From: Paenibacillus xylaniclasticus | Lineage (GTDB): Bacteria; Bacillota; Bacilli; Paenibacillales; Paenibacillaceae | NCBI RefSeq assembly: GCF_004001065.1 | Contig: NZ_BIML01000020.1 | Coordinates: forward strand, 26,689 to 90,688 | Direction of reading: 5' to 3' | Length of the DNA stretch: 64,000 nucleotides | In this document: positions 8,274 through 19,287 of the stretch, piece by piece | Position numbering within the stretch: the stretch's first letter is position 1 | Layout: each line of letters opens with the position of its first letter | Position numbers and translations under genes: made by a program | Notes under the pieces: model-generated | Told to the model about the DNA's origin: nothing | The model's database searches: none | What the model saw: the letters and a program-made list of their open reading frames with translations, nothing else

Positions 8274-9620
8274 CTAAACTTCAAACCAGTTGTAAGCAGC
8301 CACTCTGCTGTAGAACTTGAAGCTGTCCTTTATAATACGCTCTTGGGTATCATAATCGACATACGTCATCCCAAAGCGCATCGAATAGCCGAACGCCCAT
8401 TCATAATTGTCCATGAGCGACCATGCATAGTAGCCCTTCACATTAACGCCGGAATCGATCGCCCGTGCAACGGACGCCAGATGAGACTTAATGTAACGAA
8501 CGCGGCGGTCGTCATGCACTTTACCGTCAGCGGAAGGTCCATCATTATAGCATGCGCCGTTCTCCGTTATATAAACCGGAATATCACCGTATTGATCTTT
8601 AATAAAGACGAGGAAATTGTACAGGCCTTGCGGGTAGTACGTCCAGCCGATGTCAGTACGATCCCAGCCCATATCAACCGCTTCCCAATCGAACAGTCCT
8701 TCATTCTCTTTATATTTCCCCACACCACCGGTGTAGTAGTTAATGCCTAAGAAATCAATTTTCTGCGAGATGTCTTCCATATCTCCCGGTTGGATCGGCA
8801 CTTCGACGCCTTTGCCGCGGAACCATTCCACAAGCTTCTCCGGATAATGGCCATGCATAACTGGACGAATGAACCATTCGTTCTGCCAAGCAGATTTGCG
8901 CCAGCAAGCGTCAATATCCTCCTGACGGGTGCTGTAAGGCTCTTGCCAGTCTACATTCGGCACAATGCCAATCTCGCCCTCGATGCCGCGTTCGCGGAAC
9001 AGGCGGACCGTGCGGCCATGTGCAACGAGCAGATGATGAGCAACATTCGTCGCCAGCTGCAGATCGCGGTTGCCCGGCGCATGCTCGCCAATGTAGTTAG
9101 ACAGATAGGATACGCACCACGGCTCGTTGAACGTTGCCCACAGCTTAATTTTGCCCTTGAACGATTCGAAGACTGTGTCAGCATACCGCAGGAAATGATC
9201 AATCGTCTCCCGATTATTCCACCCGCCCCGGTCTTGCAGTGCTTGCGGCAGATCCCAATGATACAGCGTGCACATCGGCTCAATACCGTATTTCAGCAGC
9301 TCGTCCACAAGACGATGGTAGAAGGCCAAGCCTTCCTCATTCACAGCGCCTGAGCCGTCTGGAATGATGCGCGGCCAAGCGATCGAGAACCGATACGTTT
9401 GAAGTCCCATATCCGCCATCATTTTAACGTCATCCGGATATCTGTGGTACATGTCGCAAGCGACATCCCCGTTATCTCCCATAAATACGCGACCCGGCGT
9501 ACGTGCGAACGTGTCCCAAATCGACAAGCCGCGTCCTCCCTCTTGGTACGCGCCCTCTACCTGATACGAGGCGGTCGCTGCACCCCACTTGAAGCCTTGC
9601 GGAAATTGTATAATTGCCAT
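8274..9620 (-). CDS. GH1 beta-glucosidase
   Basis: A 448-residue glycoside hydrolase family 1 enzyme, full length for the family. The N-terminal signature FKWGAATASYQVEGA is present, the acid/base glutamate is in TFNEPW (about 165) and the nucleophile in ITENGA (about 354). No signal peptide is seen, so it is probably cytoplasmic, cleaving imported beta-linked disaccharides. No phosphotransferase genes flank it; whether it acts on free or phosphorylated glycosides cannot be decided. The start has AGGAG about 11 bases upstream. It appears monocistronic. Confidence 0.9.
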   Translation of the reverse strand: MAIIQFPQGFKWGAATASYQVEGAYQEGGRGLSIWDTFARTPGRVFMGDNGDVACDMYHRYPDDVKMMADMGLQTYRFSIAWPRIIPDGSGAVNEEGLAFYHRLVDELLKYGIEPMCTLYHWDLPQALQDRGGWNNRETIDHFLRYADTVFESFKGKIKLWATFNEPWCVSYLSNYIGEHAPGNRDLQLATNVAHHLLVAHGRTVRLFRERGIEGEIGIVPNVDWQEPYSTRQEDIDACWRKSAWQNEWFIRPVMHGHYPEKLVEWFRGKGVEVPIQPGDMEDISQKIDFLGINYYTGGVGKYKENEGLFDWEAVDMGWDRTDIGWTYYPQGLYNFLVFIKDQYGDIPVYITENGACYNDGPSADGKVHDDRRVRYIKSHLASVARAIDSGVNVKGYYAWSLMDNYEWAFGYSMRFGMTYVDYDTQERIIKDSFKFYSRVAAYNWFEV

Positions 9621-9918
9621 TCTGTTAACGTCTCCTATCTTTCCCTATATTCGCGAGCCGCGCGGCAGTCAACGCTGACCCTCTCACATGTGCATGGCAA
9701 ACTGGACTGCATGCACCATTGTTCCTAACATTATAGCGGTTTGTACTCATGCATCCTATGTAGGATTTTGTCGATTATTATTGCATTTTTGTTATCAAAG
9801 GGAAGTGGATTTCGTGGAAAAAGCGATCAAAGGAAGGAGGTTCCAAATCCGCGGCAGCCTTCATACAATATGAAAAATGACTGTTCTCATTCAAGCCGGA
9901 TAGAGGAGGCGCTCTCTG

Positions 9919-10731
9919 ATGGCAGAAAAAGCTGCAGCATTCGACTCGTGTACCGCTCTATTCATGGCAGCCGTATGCGAGCAATCCTATGTACAGTATT
10001 ACAATCCGACCGGTGCATTCCTAGTACCGACAGGCTACAGAACGATCGGCAAATTCAAAGCGCAGGCTTATGAAAGTAAACCGGAATATTTCGGATTTCT
10101 AATCGAATCCGATCGGGTTGCCGTGCTTGCCTTCAGAGGTACCCGCAGTACGATGGATTGGGTATCCGATTTCATTTCGCAACAAATAATCTATAAGCCG
10201 GGAAAACCAAAATGCCTCTCTCACAAAGGGTTCACAGATATATATGCAAGTTGTCGAGAGCAAGTTATAGAGCTGGTCAAAACGATCGATCCGAGCAAGC
10301 AATTGTTTGTGACCGGCCATAGTCTTGGTGGAGCGCTTGCCACTCTGGCTGCTTTCGACATTGCCTTCAATCTAGAACGCGAGCCGATCGTCTATACCTT
10401 CGGTGCTCCACGAGTCGGAGATCCTCGATTCGCCCGGCTGTACAACAAGCTTGTGAAGCAGCATTGGCGCATTCAGAACGAGTATGACATTGTACCTCAT
10501 CTACCGCCGCTCGTATACCGTCAGCCCAAAACAAAAAAAATTTTTTATTACATGCATGTGCGCGGAGAAGTGAAACGGTCGTTCCGAATGGGATCGGTTT
10601 TCGGCAATCATGTACTGCGAAGCTATTTCGCTGACCTAGCCAAAGACGATCCTGCATATGCCGCTGCACTCTGCGCAAGTCCAATCGGTTGGTGTCCCCC
10701 GCCTCCCGATCCACCGCCAGCGGAAGAGTAG
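9919..10731 (+). CDS. Class 3 (alpha/beta hydrolase) lipase
   Basis: A 270-residue lipase_3 protein. The nucleophile elbow VTGHSLGGALATLAAF (about 132-148) carries the catalytic serine, and FGAPRVGDPRFA with EYDIVPHLPP supplies the aspartate region typical of fungal-type class 3 lipases. The family histidine is probably in GNHVLRSYF. No signal peptide is visible. The C-terminus is Pro-rich (WCPPPPDPPPAEE). GGAGG lies nine bases before the ATG. Likely monocistronic, ending at the hairpin at 10772-10799. The natural substrate is unknown. Confidence 0.85.
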   Translation: MAEKAAAFDSCTALFMAAVCEQSYVQYYNPTGAFLVPTGYRTIGKFKAQAYESKPEYFGFLIESDRVAVLAFRGTRSTMDWVSDFISQQIIYKPGKPKCLSHKGFTDIYASCREQVIELVKTIDPSKQLFVTGHSLGGALATLAAFDIAFNLEREPIVYTFGAPRVGDPRFARLYNKLVKQHWRIQNEYDIVPHLPPLVYRQPKTKKIFYYMHVRGEVKRSFRMGSVFGNHVLRSYFADLAKDDPAYAAALCASPIGWCPPPPDPPPAEE

Positions 10732-10771
10732 TAACGCTTATTGAGAAGCGACCTCTCCCGCCTACACAACG

Positions 10772-10799
10772 TGAAGGACGAGCATTCGCTCGTCCTTCA
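10772..10799. terminator. Bidirectional terminator between lipase and ribA-like genes
   Basis: TGAAGGACGAGC pairs perfectly with GCTCGTCCTTCA around a four-base loop, followed by TTTATC. It sits between converging genes. Confidence 0.8.
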
Positions 10800-10824
10800 T
10801 TTATCTAATATCGGCTTAAACCGT

Positions 10825-11601
10825 CTATGAAGATGGGTTGCTGTGGCTTATGCTGTCGAAGTGGCCGGAGCGATTCACTTTCGTTTCCAAATACCGTTTA
10901 TTAAATTCGGATACGTCGCCCCACAGCGGGATTCGTCCGGATACATCCGCTCCAGAAGCAGTAAGAGCATCCAGCTTGCGGGGGTTGTTCGTAATAAGCG
11001 TGACCGGCTTCGAACGAAGCGTCTTCAGCACTTGAATCGCATCATCGTAGCTGCGAATATCGTCCTGGAAGCCGAGTTGAAGATTGGCGTCGACCGTGTC
11101 GTAGCCTTCTTCCTGCAGCACGTAAGCCATTGCTTTGCTGAATAGGCCGATGCCGCGTCCTTCATGATTAGCCAAATAGAACAATGCTCCTGCACCGTGT
11201 GCGACAATCATCTTCATCGACTGTCTAAGCTGATAGCCGCAATCGCATCTCTTACTGCCAAAAATATCGCCCGTATGGCAAATGCTGTGCATCCGAATCA
11301 AAGCGTCAGAGACGTTCGCAAAATCACCGTATACAAGCACGCTGGACTGCTGCATCTCCGCCAGATTGGAAGCGGACAGCCGCTCGATGATTCTCTCCGT
11401 CGAAGCGGTCTCGTCATCACATGCATCACCAGCCATGTTGTCGCACCTTAGCCAGCAATACCATTGAAAGATATGTGTCTCTCCGCCCAAATTAACCGGC
11501 AAACGTACCGGACCGACGAGATAAATCGTCTTGTCGCCGCTTGGTACCGCCGTTATTTTACGCTTCAATATCGAAATGATATCCGTCTGAATCGTATACA
11601 T
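10825..11601 (-). CDS. GTP cyclohydrolase II (RibA-type, standalone)
   Basis: A 258-residue protein that matches GTP cyclohydrolase II, the first step of riboflavin synthesis. The zinc cysteines appear in HSICHTGDIFGSKRCDCG, the catalytic segment is HEGRGIGLFSK, and the C-terminal NNPRKLDAL is conserved. The usual bifunctional ribBA partner domain is absent, and the N-terminal about 75 residues are family-specific. No other rib genes and no FMN riboswitch are visible nearby, so this may be a second, specialised copy supplying a pyrimidine product to another pathway, as seen with some standalone paralogues. The start at 11601 lies behind GGAGGGGAGCAGGA. Confidence 0.85.
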   Translation of the reverse strand: MYTIQTDIISILKRKITAVPSGDKTIYLVGPVRLPVNLGGETHIFQWYCWLRCDNMAGDACDDETASTERIIERLSASNLAEMQQSSVLVYGDFANVSDALIRMHSICHTGDIFGSKRCDCGYQLRQSMKMIVAHGAGALFYLANHEGRGIGLFSKAMAYVLQEEGYDTVDANLQLGFQDDIRSYDDAIQVLKTLRSKPVTLITNNPRKLDALTASGADVSGRIPLWGDVSEFNKRYLETKVNRSGHFDSISHSNPSS

Positions 11602-13479
<1,878 letters not shown>

Positions 13480-13497
13480 CAAGAAGGGGCGGATACG

Positions 13498-15243
13498 ATG
13501 GCGGAGCACAGTCTTCACGTACATGAGAATGAGCATGAAGCCGCCAATGCCAATAAATCCGTGGATTGGACATGGTCGGCTGTAGACCGGGCTGCGCTGT
13601 TCGACCGCCTCCGGAAGCATTCGTTCGACCTCCTTATTATAGGCGGCGGCATTACCGGAGCCGGCATCGCCCTCGATGCGCAATCGCGGGGGATGCGGAC
13701 AGCCGTAATCGACATGCAGGATTTCGCCGCGGGTACGTCCAGCCGCTCGACCAAGCTCATTCACGGCGGGCTGCGCTATATGAAGCAGCTCGACTTCGGC
13801 ATCGTCGCCGAAGTTGGCAAGGAGCGCGCTATCGTCTACGAGAATGCCCCACACGTCACAACACCGGAGCGGATGCTGCTTCCGATCTATGAAGGCGGGA
13901 CATTCGGATGGCTGTCCACCTCCTTGGGACTGCGTCTGTACGACTGGCTTGCAGGTGTGAAGAAGCAGGAACGAAGACGAATGTTAGACGCTCGCAGGAC
14001 AGCCGAACTTGAGCCGTTACTACGGAAGGATGGGCTGAAAGGCAGCGGTTATTATGTCGAATATCGGACCGACGACGCAAGACTGACGATCGAAACGATC
14101 AAGAAAGCGGTCGAGCTCGGCGCTGTCGCCCTTTCCTATGTTGCGGCCGAATCGTTCCGTTACGATCGATTCGGCCGTCTGATCGCCGTATTGGTTCGTG
14201 ATCAGCTAAGCGGCGTCACTGCCGAAATAAGCGCGGCCCTAGTCATCAATGCTGCAGGACCATGGGTCGATAAAATTCGGGAAGCAGATGGCTCTAAGCG
14301 GGGCACAACGCTCCATCTGACCAAAGGAATTCATCTTGTATTCGACAGAATGCGGTTCCCGCTTCGGCAAGCCATCTACTTCGACGCACCTGACGGCCGA
14401 ATGATATTCGCGATACCGCGTGACCGCAAGACGTATGTTGGTACGACAGATACGAGCTATAAAGCCGACATTGCACGGCCGAGAATGACATTAGTCGAGC
14501 TCGCTTACCTGCTGCATGCTGTAAATATGGTGTTTCCAGACTTGGCGCTTGCCCCGCGCGACGTTGAAGCGAGCTGGGCCGGCATTCGTCCGCTCATCCA
14601 CCAAGAAGGCAAAGATCCGTCCGAAATATCGCGCCGGGACGAACTGTTCATTTCACCATCCGGTATGATCTCCATCGCTGGCGGAAAGCTGACCGGTTAT
14701 CGTAAAATGGCGCACAAAGTCGTCGACAAAGCGGCTACTCTGCTGCAAGCGGAAGGCGCAGGTCCGTTCAGCCCCAGCCGGACGCAAAGCATCCCCTTAT
14801 CAGGCGGAGACGTCGGCGGTTCAGCCGGCATGCCCGCGTTCGTGCGAACGATGACCGCTTCCGGCGTGGAAGCCGGGCTTTCGCCTGCGGATGCCGAGCA
14901 GCTGGCTTGCCGGTACGGCTCGAACTTCCCGCTGCTGCTTGCGCTCCTGCCGGCATGCCGCGCCGAGGCAGACGCAGCCTCCGGCATGCCGCTGGCACTG
15001 CTGGCACAGCTTCATTACGCGCTCCGCTACGAAATGGCCGTCAAGCCGGTTGACTTCTGGATTCGGCGAACAGGCGCCTTGCTGTTCGATCGGGCGCTCG
15101 TTCAACGCTGGAAGAATGCCGCCTCAAGCATTATGGCCCGCCAGCTTGGCTGGCCGGAAGACGTACACACGGCATACAATGCCGAGCTGGAGAGAGAGCT
15201 GCACAACGCCGTAACGCCGGTCTTGGCAGACGATGAGGAGTAA
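13498..15243 (+). CDS. glpD: Aerobic glycerol-3-phosphate dehydrogenase (FAD)
   Basis: A 581-residue membrane-associated flavoprotein that oxidises glycerol-3-phosphate to dihydroxyacetone phosphate and passes electrons to quinone. The FAD dinucleotide fold (LLIIGGGITGAGIALDA) begins near residue 42, later than usual because of an about 40-residue polar N-terminal extension. The conserved SSRSTKLIHGGLRYMK follows, with GGKLTGYRKMA near residue 395 and the C-terminal GlpD helical domain. AAGGGGCGG precedes the ATG. It is cotranscribed with glpK. The 3' third is unusually GC-rich and Ala-rich relative to its neighbours. Confidence 0.94.
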   Translation: MAEHSLHVHENEHEAANANKSVDWTWSAVDRAALFDRLRKHSFDLLIIGGGITGAGIALDAQSRGMRTAVIDMQDFAAGTSSRSTKLIHGGLRYMKQLDFGIVAEVGKERAIVYENAPHVTTPERMLLPIYEGGTFGWLSTSLGLRLYDWLAGVKKQERRRMLDARRTAELEPLLRKDGLKGSGYYVEYRTDDARLTIETIKKAVELGAVALSYVAAESFRYDRFGRLIAVLVRDQLSGVTAEISAALVINAAGPWVDKIREADGSKRGTTLHLTKGIHLVFDRMRFPLRQAIYFDAPDGRMIFAIPRDRKTYVGTTDTSYKADIARPRMTLVELAYLLHAVNMVFPDLALAPRDVEASWAGIRPLIHQEGKDPSEISRRDELFISPSGMISIAGGKLTGYRKMAHKVVDKAATLLQAEGAGPFSPSRTQSIPLSGGDVGGSAGMPAFVRTMTASGVEAGLSPADAEQLACRYGSNFPLLLALLPACRAEADAASGMPLALLAQLHYALRYEMAVKPVDFWIRRTGALLFDRALVQRWKNAASSIMARQLGWPEDVHTAYNAELERELHNAVTPVLADDEE

Positions 15244-15293
15244 GGCTCGGATCGCCTATTAGGATGAAGTGCCGTATACCAGCCGAAGCATGT

Positions 15294-15337
15294 TAAAAAA
15301 AGCCGCTTGCTGCCGAACGATTCGGACATAAGCGGCT
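15294..15337 (-). terminator. Terminator of the pirin/unknown/trhA operon
   Basis: On the minus strand AGCCGCTT pairs with AAGCGGCT around a nested CCGAA/TTCGG hairpin, followed by seven T residues. It may also act weakly on glpKD transcripts. Confidence 0.85.
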
Positions 15338-15346
15338 ATTGTCTAT

Positions 15347-15985
15347 TTATAGAACAAACAGCAAAATGGCAAAGAAGTGCAGGATGGAGCCTGCCAGAAC
15401 GAACAGATGCCATACCGCATGATGATACGGAAAGCTGCGCCATACATAGAATACAGTCCCTACCGTATACAGAATGCCGCCTGCAATGAGCAGCTGCAGT
15501 CCGCCCGGTGCCAGCCCTTCAACAAGCGGCCCCCATGCGAACACGATAATCCAACCCATCGCGATGTACAGCAGCGTCGACGTAAACAAAAACTTCGAGG
15601 CAAAGAATGATTTGAATACGACGCCGCAAGCGGCGACTCCCCATACAATGCCGAACATCGTCCAGCCGAGCGCGCCTTGTACGATATGGAACAATATTGG
15701 CGTATACGTTCCAGCGATGAACACATAGATAAATGAATGATCGAGCACCTCGAACACTTTCTTTGCTTTTCCTTCCGGAAAGCTGTGAACGAGCGTCGAT
15801 GCCGTATAGAGCAGCAGCATGGAGGAGCCGTAGATCGTAAAGCTGACAACGTGCGCCGCCGTGCCTTTGAGCGCGGCGAATACGATGAGCAGCGACAAGG
15901 CAGCGACGCTGAGCAATGCGCCAATGCCATGTGTCAACGCATTCGCCACTTCTTCCCGTCTCGTATAAGTATGCGTATTAGCCAT
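15347..15985 (-). CDS. Hemolysin III / TrhA family membrane protein (PAQR superfamily)
   Basis: A 212-residue seven-helix membrane protein. The start (TRREEVANALTHGIGALLS) with its histidine, and later conserved His residues (DHSFIYVFIAGTYTP, and YHHAVWHLFVLAG near the C-terminus), are the metal-site signature of the TrhA / YqfA / hemolysin III family, related to PAQR receptors. The family is linked to membrane lipid homeostasis; true haemolysis is doubtful. GAGAAGGTG precedes the ATG. It is third in an operon after a pirin and a small unknown protein. Confidence 0.85.
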   Translation of the reverse strand: MANTHTYTRREEVANALTHGIGALLSVAALSLLIVFAALKGTAAHVVSFTIYGSSMLLLYTASTLVHSFPEGKAKKVFEVLDHSFIYVFIAGTYTPILFHIVQGALGWTMFGIVWGVAACGVVFKSFFASKFLFTSTLLYIAMGWIIVFAWGPLVEGLAPGGLQLLIAGGILYTVGTVFYVWRSFPYHHAVWHLFVLAGSILHFFAILLFVL

Positions 15986-15989
15986 CAGT

Positions 15990-16370
15990 TTACACCTTCT
16001 CGTTGGAATATGCCATATAAGAATCGACGGTGAGCGTCAGCCTCTTCCGCTTCTCATCGTAGCTAACCTTCGGCTGGTCCTGATCGTACATCCAAAATTT
16101 CTGAACGGCGCCATTCCCTTCAGGTAGTCCTTCGAAATAAAATAAATTCAAATACGGTGCATTCGCTTGAATGAAGGCAGCTTGCTCAGCCGTCACCCCT
16201 ATTACCTCGATCGTCCAATGGCCATCGTGTTCACGGATGTCGAAAGGACAGCCGTCTACCGCTGTGTCGATTAGCAATCGACCGATCGCCAGCTTAATAA
16301 GTGCCTTCGAGCCGGGCGGCGGAGGCGAGAATGCGCCTGGCCGCCGATTCGTAATCGGTTGCGGGGTCAT
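15990..16370 (-). CDS. Unknown 126-residue protein in the pirin operon
   Basis: Not recognised. A soluble protein with a Pro-rich N-terminal segment (about 1-22) and then a compact alpha/beta region with several aromatic residues (APYLNLFYFEGLPEG, VQKFWMYDQDQPKV). No signal peptide or membrane helix is seen. Its start overlaps the pirin stop (ATGA), and trhA begins four bases after its stop, so it is a genuine middle gene of a three-gene operon. Confidence 0.65.
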   Translation of the reverse strand: MTPQPITNRRPGAFSPPPPGSKALIKLAIGRLLIDTAVDGCPFDIREHDGHWTIEVIGVTAEQAAFIQANAPYLNLFYFEGLPEGNGAVQKFWMYDQDQPKVSYDEKRKRLTLTVDSYMAYSNEKV

Positions 16371-17125
16371 AGCTTCGCACCTCCTCCAATTCCCGGCGGC
16401 GTATAAGGCGGCATATCGATCAGCAGCGCAAACGCCTGCTCTCCTTCTGCCTGAACCGCTAGCTTGAAGCCGGTTACCCCCGTCATTCTTACTGTGTCTC
16501 CCTGCATCAGCCGATCCGTCTCTTCGCCCATCGTTGTCAAGGAGGCTGCGCCTTCAATTAAGTACAAATACTGCAGTCGGCCATCTGCCGATTCGAAGCC
16601 CAGCTCCGTTCCCGGCTCTACCTTCGTTAAGTACATCATTATATTCTGATGGATAAAAGCAGTGCCATGAGCACCAGTAGGCGTAACAATCGGCAGCCAT
16701 TTCCCGGGCAATTGTGCGATGTCATAATGTGACGTCTCATAGGACGGAGCTAAACGTGACTGCTCCGGAGCAAACCAAATTTGCAGCAATTCAACAGGCT
16801 CCGCTCCCGGATTGACCTCGGAATGAATAATGCCCGTGCCTGCGCTCATACGCTGAATGCCGCCGAACGTCGTAACCGCCTTATGCCCGGTGCTGTCCTC
16901 ATGCTGAAGCTCGCCGCGAAGCACGACCGTCACAATTTCCATCTCGCGGTGCGGATGCGCGCCGAAGCCTCGCCCGCCTTCAATAATATCGTGGTTGAAT
17001 ACGCAAAGAGGACCGAAAAACCGGTTATTCTCGTCATAATAATTGCTGAACGAGAAGTGGTGCCGGCTCCTCAGCCATCCTGCGTCTTGGGCATAGATCG
17101 CGTCCGCCCTCCGAATATCGATCAT
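16367..17125 (-). CDS. Pirin family protein (bicupin)
   Basis: A 252-residue pirin/YhhW-type bicupin. The N-terminal cupin holds the metal site: GFGAHPHREMEIVTVVL supplies two histidines and a glutamate, and GIIHSEVNPG supplies another histidine and glutamate. The bacterial relatives YhhW and YxaG-like proteins have quercetinase activity in vitro; the physiological substrate is unknown. The C-terminal cupin lacks an obvious metal site, as usual. GGAGGGG lies six bases before ATG 17125. First gene of the operon with 15990-16370 and trhA. Confidence 0.85.
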   Translation of the reverse strand: MIDIRRADAIYAQDAGWLRSRHHFSFSNYYDENNRFFGPLCVFNHDIIEGGRGFGAHPHREMEIVTVVLRGELQHEDSTGHKAVTTFGGIQRMSAGTGIIHSEVNPGAEPVELLQIWFAPEQSRLAPSYETSHYDIAQLPGKWLPIVTPTGAHGTAFIHQNIMMYLTKVEPGTELGFESADGRLQYLYLIEGAASLTTMGEETDRLMQGDTVRMTGVTGFKLAVQAEGEQAFALLIDMPPYTPPGIGGGAKL

Positions 17126-17167
17126 GATGATCCCCTCCGATACTTGCCTTAGCCTTAGTGTATCGGA

Positions 17168-17869
17168 TCAGACCCACCCTTTCAACCAATTACCGATTCG
17201 GCCAATCGTTTTATCCAAATTGCATACCGATTGGTCATCGACGTACGGTTTCTGATGGCGAAAATAGTCCGCATGTCCGCCGATTACCGGTATGCCTTCC
17301 ACCAAACCGGGCGCATACTTATATCGGTTCCAATATGGAACGCTTCGCTTCCGCTCACTGCTGCTTAAGCTCCAGCCTCCCCAAGTCCCGATGCGGCTGA
17401 TCGGGTCCGTTACCTTGCCGTTAGCATCGACCGAATGAAAATAACCGACCCGATCCTTCAGCTCCGGAAGCACCCGAATACGAGGAGAACCAATCTGTAC
17501 GACGCGAAAATCGCGGAGCGTGCCAGCGCGATGCAGCTTGACAGCCGCTTGATAAGCTGCTGCCCCTCCGCCGCTATGGCCAATTAATAGCACTCGTCCG
17601 TCACCCTTGTATGTCGCTTGAATGCTTTCCGCCGCTTTGCGCCCGCCGACCCGACTTAGACGAAGTCCGTTCGTTAAATCGCTGCCCACCTCCAGCACCT
17701 GCGTCCACAGCTTACGGCTGTTGTCGCCATAAGGAAACAGTACATGGATATCAAGCTTGCCGACTTCTTGACCAAGCATGTCCTCCAGCTTGCGGCAGCA
17801 TTCCGAGAACATATGGCCTGCCGTTGCTACGCCTGCCATCAAATATACCGTTAAAGACATCGTCATCAT
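17168..17869 (-). CDS. Alpha/beta hydrolase, lipase-like
   Basis: A protein of about 233 residues with a clear nucleophile elbow, VLLIGHSGGGAAAYQAAV, and a late histidine in GGHADYF, consistent with a serine hydrolase triad. Short hydrophobic residues at the start (SLTVYLMAGVATAG) form the first beta strand rather than a signal peptide. Start: the longest frame begins at 17920, but GGAGG lies just before ATG 17869/17866, which fits the fold. It resembles small lipase or esterase proteins; the substrate is unknown. It is probably transcribed alone. Confidence 0.7.
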   Translation of the reverse strand: MMTMSLTVYLMAGVATAGHMFSECCRKLEDMLGQEVGKLDIHVLFPYGDNSRKLWTQVLEVGSDLTNGLRLSRVGGRKAAESIQATYKGDGRVLLIGHSGGGAAAYQAAVKLHRAGTLRDFRVVQIGSPRIRVLPELKDRVGYFHSVDANGKVTDPISRIGTWGGWSLSSSERKRSVPYWNRYKYAPGLVEGIPVIGGHADYFRHQKPYVDDQSVCNLDKTIGRIGNWLKGWV

Positions 17870-18002
17870 GATTTCCTCCATGCGGTTCTCTCTCGAACAA
17901 CGCGATTGAATGTGCCGCATCTACATTATTTGAAGAATGGGTACGGTTTCATTCAGCCGTCTGCTGTAAGAAGCACGGGCGGCAATCAAATCTAAAAATA
18001 AC

Positions 18003-18041
18003 GGGGACCCAAGTACGAGCTGCATACCTGCTTAGGTCCCC
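18003..18041 (-). terminator. Terminator of the FkbM/methyltransferase/GT4 operon
   Basis: GGGGACC (18003-18009) pairs with GGTCCCC (18035-18041). On the minus strand a GTTATTTTTAG tail follows. Confidence 0.65.
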
Positions 18042-18063
18042 TGTTCAATAACAGTTGTGTCGT

Positions 18064-19287
18064 TTAAGCCTTCATATTAAGCATGATATCAATCTTGGCA
18101 CATAGCTTTACCCAGTCCAAATATTCGATTGCATCCTGCTGTGTACGATAACATACCTTCTGCAGAAGCTCCGGGTTGTTGCACGCTTCGATAAAGCGCT
18201 CCGCTAATTCCGCTGTATCTCCAACAGCATGCAGCGAGCCAAATCCGACATGCCGACTGGAAGCCGCATACGATTCGTTCATCGTATCCTTGCTAGATTC
18301 GTGCATTGCAGCATCACGGCTGTACTCAATATCGGAAGCAATATAATAGCAGCCATGAGCCCTTGCCTCCGCAAACACGTTAGGAAATCCTTCATATGCA
18401 GAAGGCAATGCGAATATTTTCGACTTGGCGAACCAATCATTCAACACGGTTTTATCCTTTATCATGCCTGTGAAGATGATACGCTCTGCCAGGCCTTCGT
18501 TGTCTTTCATGAATTGATCGATGTATGGAAGAAATTGCTCCTCAATACTTCCCGCCAGAACTAGCTTCCAGCTAGCTGGGATATGAGGCACCGCGAGCTT
18601 AAAGGCTTGCAGCAGCTGGTCCGTTAGCTTCTGAGGCGTCCCTAATCTCCCTGCCGTAAATATGATATCTTCTTTATTCTCGAACTCAAAAATCGTATTT
18701 AATCGGTCGTCACTGCCAAGCGGATAATAACCGTTCGGTAAATAATAGACCGGCACTGGCCATTTTTGATTAATATAATCAACCATCGTCTCAGTAGTAA
18801 TCAAATCACAGCTTCTGAGAAATTGGAAGAACGTCGAATCGATTGGCGTCTTATTAATCCATGCAATGTTCGCATCCAGCTTCAAATAGACTTTGCCTGC
18901 CGGGTTCAACTGCTTGTACTTCATCACTGCATGGAAATAAAACGGATAAAAACCGAAAAGGTACAGCACATCGATCTTCGCCGCATTACGTTGGATATAT
19001 TTCTCTACATCCTTGGCGCAATCAGACAGATTGCTTCCGAACACGGTCTCCATCATATGATCAGGATCATATTCGAAGCTTGGTTCGATATAATCGAATT
19101 TTATATCCTCGCTAAAAAACGGCAAGGAAGGCCAAGTCATTTCTCCTTTACTTGGCTTATAGATGGCGTACACCGCCTCATAACCCATATATTTCTGCAT
19201 GAGATATGGAATGAGCCCGACGTCTTTCGTCAAGTGTGCATCCGAGAAGCCCGGCGCCAGCAAATAAAACGTTTTTCTATCTTTCAT
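18064..19287 (-). CDS. Glycosyltransferase, GT4-type
   Basis: A 407-residue retaining glycosyltransferase of the GT-B fold. The C-terminal Rossmann domain shows FTAGRLGTPQKLTDQLL (phosphate/donor loop, about 215-235), then KLVLAGSIEEQFLPYI, IIFTGMIKD and ALPSAYEGFPNVFAEARAHGC, the EX7E-like donor site. The N-terminal half is family-poor. It overlaps the upstream methyltransferase-like gene by 11 bases, so the two are translationally linked. Together with the TPR-FkbM protein it probably modifies a glycan, cell-surface structure or glycosylated protein; the donor and acceptor are unknown. Confidence 0.8.
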   Translation of the reverse strand: MKDRKTFYLLAPGFSDAHLTKDVGLIPYLMQKYMGYEAVYAIYKPSKGEMTWPSLPFFSEDIKFDYIEPSFEYDPDHMMETVFGSNLSDCAKDVEKYIQRNAAKIDVLYLFGFYPFYFHAVMKYKQLNPAGKVYLKLDANIAWINKTPIDSTFFQFLRSCDLITTETMVDYINQKWPVPVYYLPNGYYPLGSDDRLNTIFEFENKEDIIFTAGRLGTPQKLTDQLLQAFKLAVPHIPASWKLVLAGSIEEQFLPYIDQFMKDNEGLAERIIFTGMIKDKTVLNDWFAKSKIFALPSAYEGFPNVFAEARAHGCYYIASDIEYSRDAAMHESSKDTMNESYAASSRHVGFGSLHAVGDTAELAERFIEACNNPELLQKVCYRTQQDAIEYLDWVKLCAKIDIMLNMKA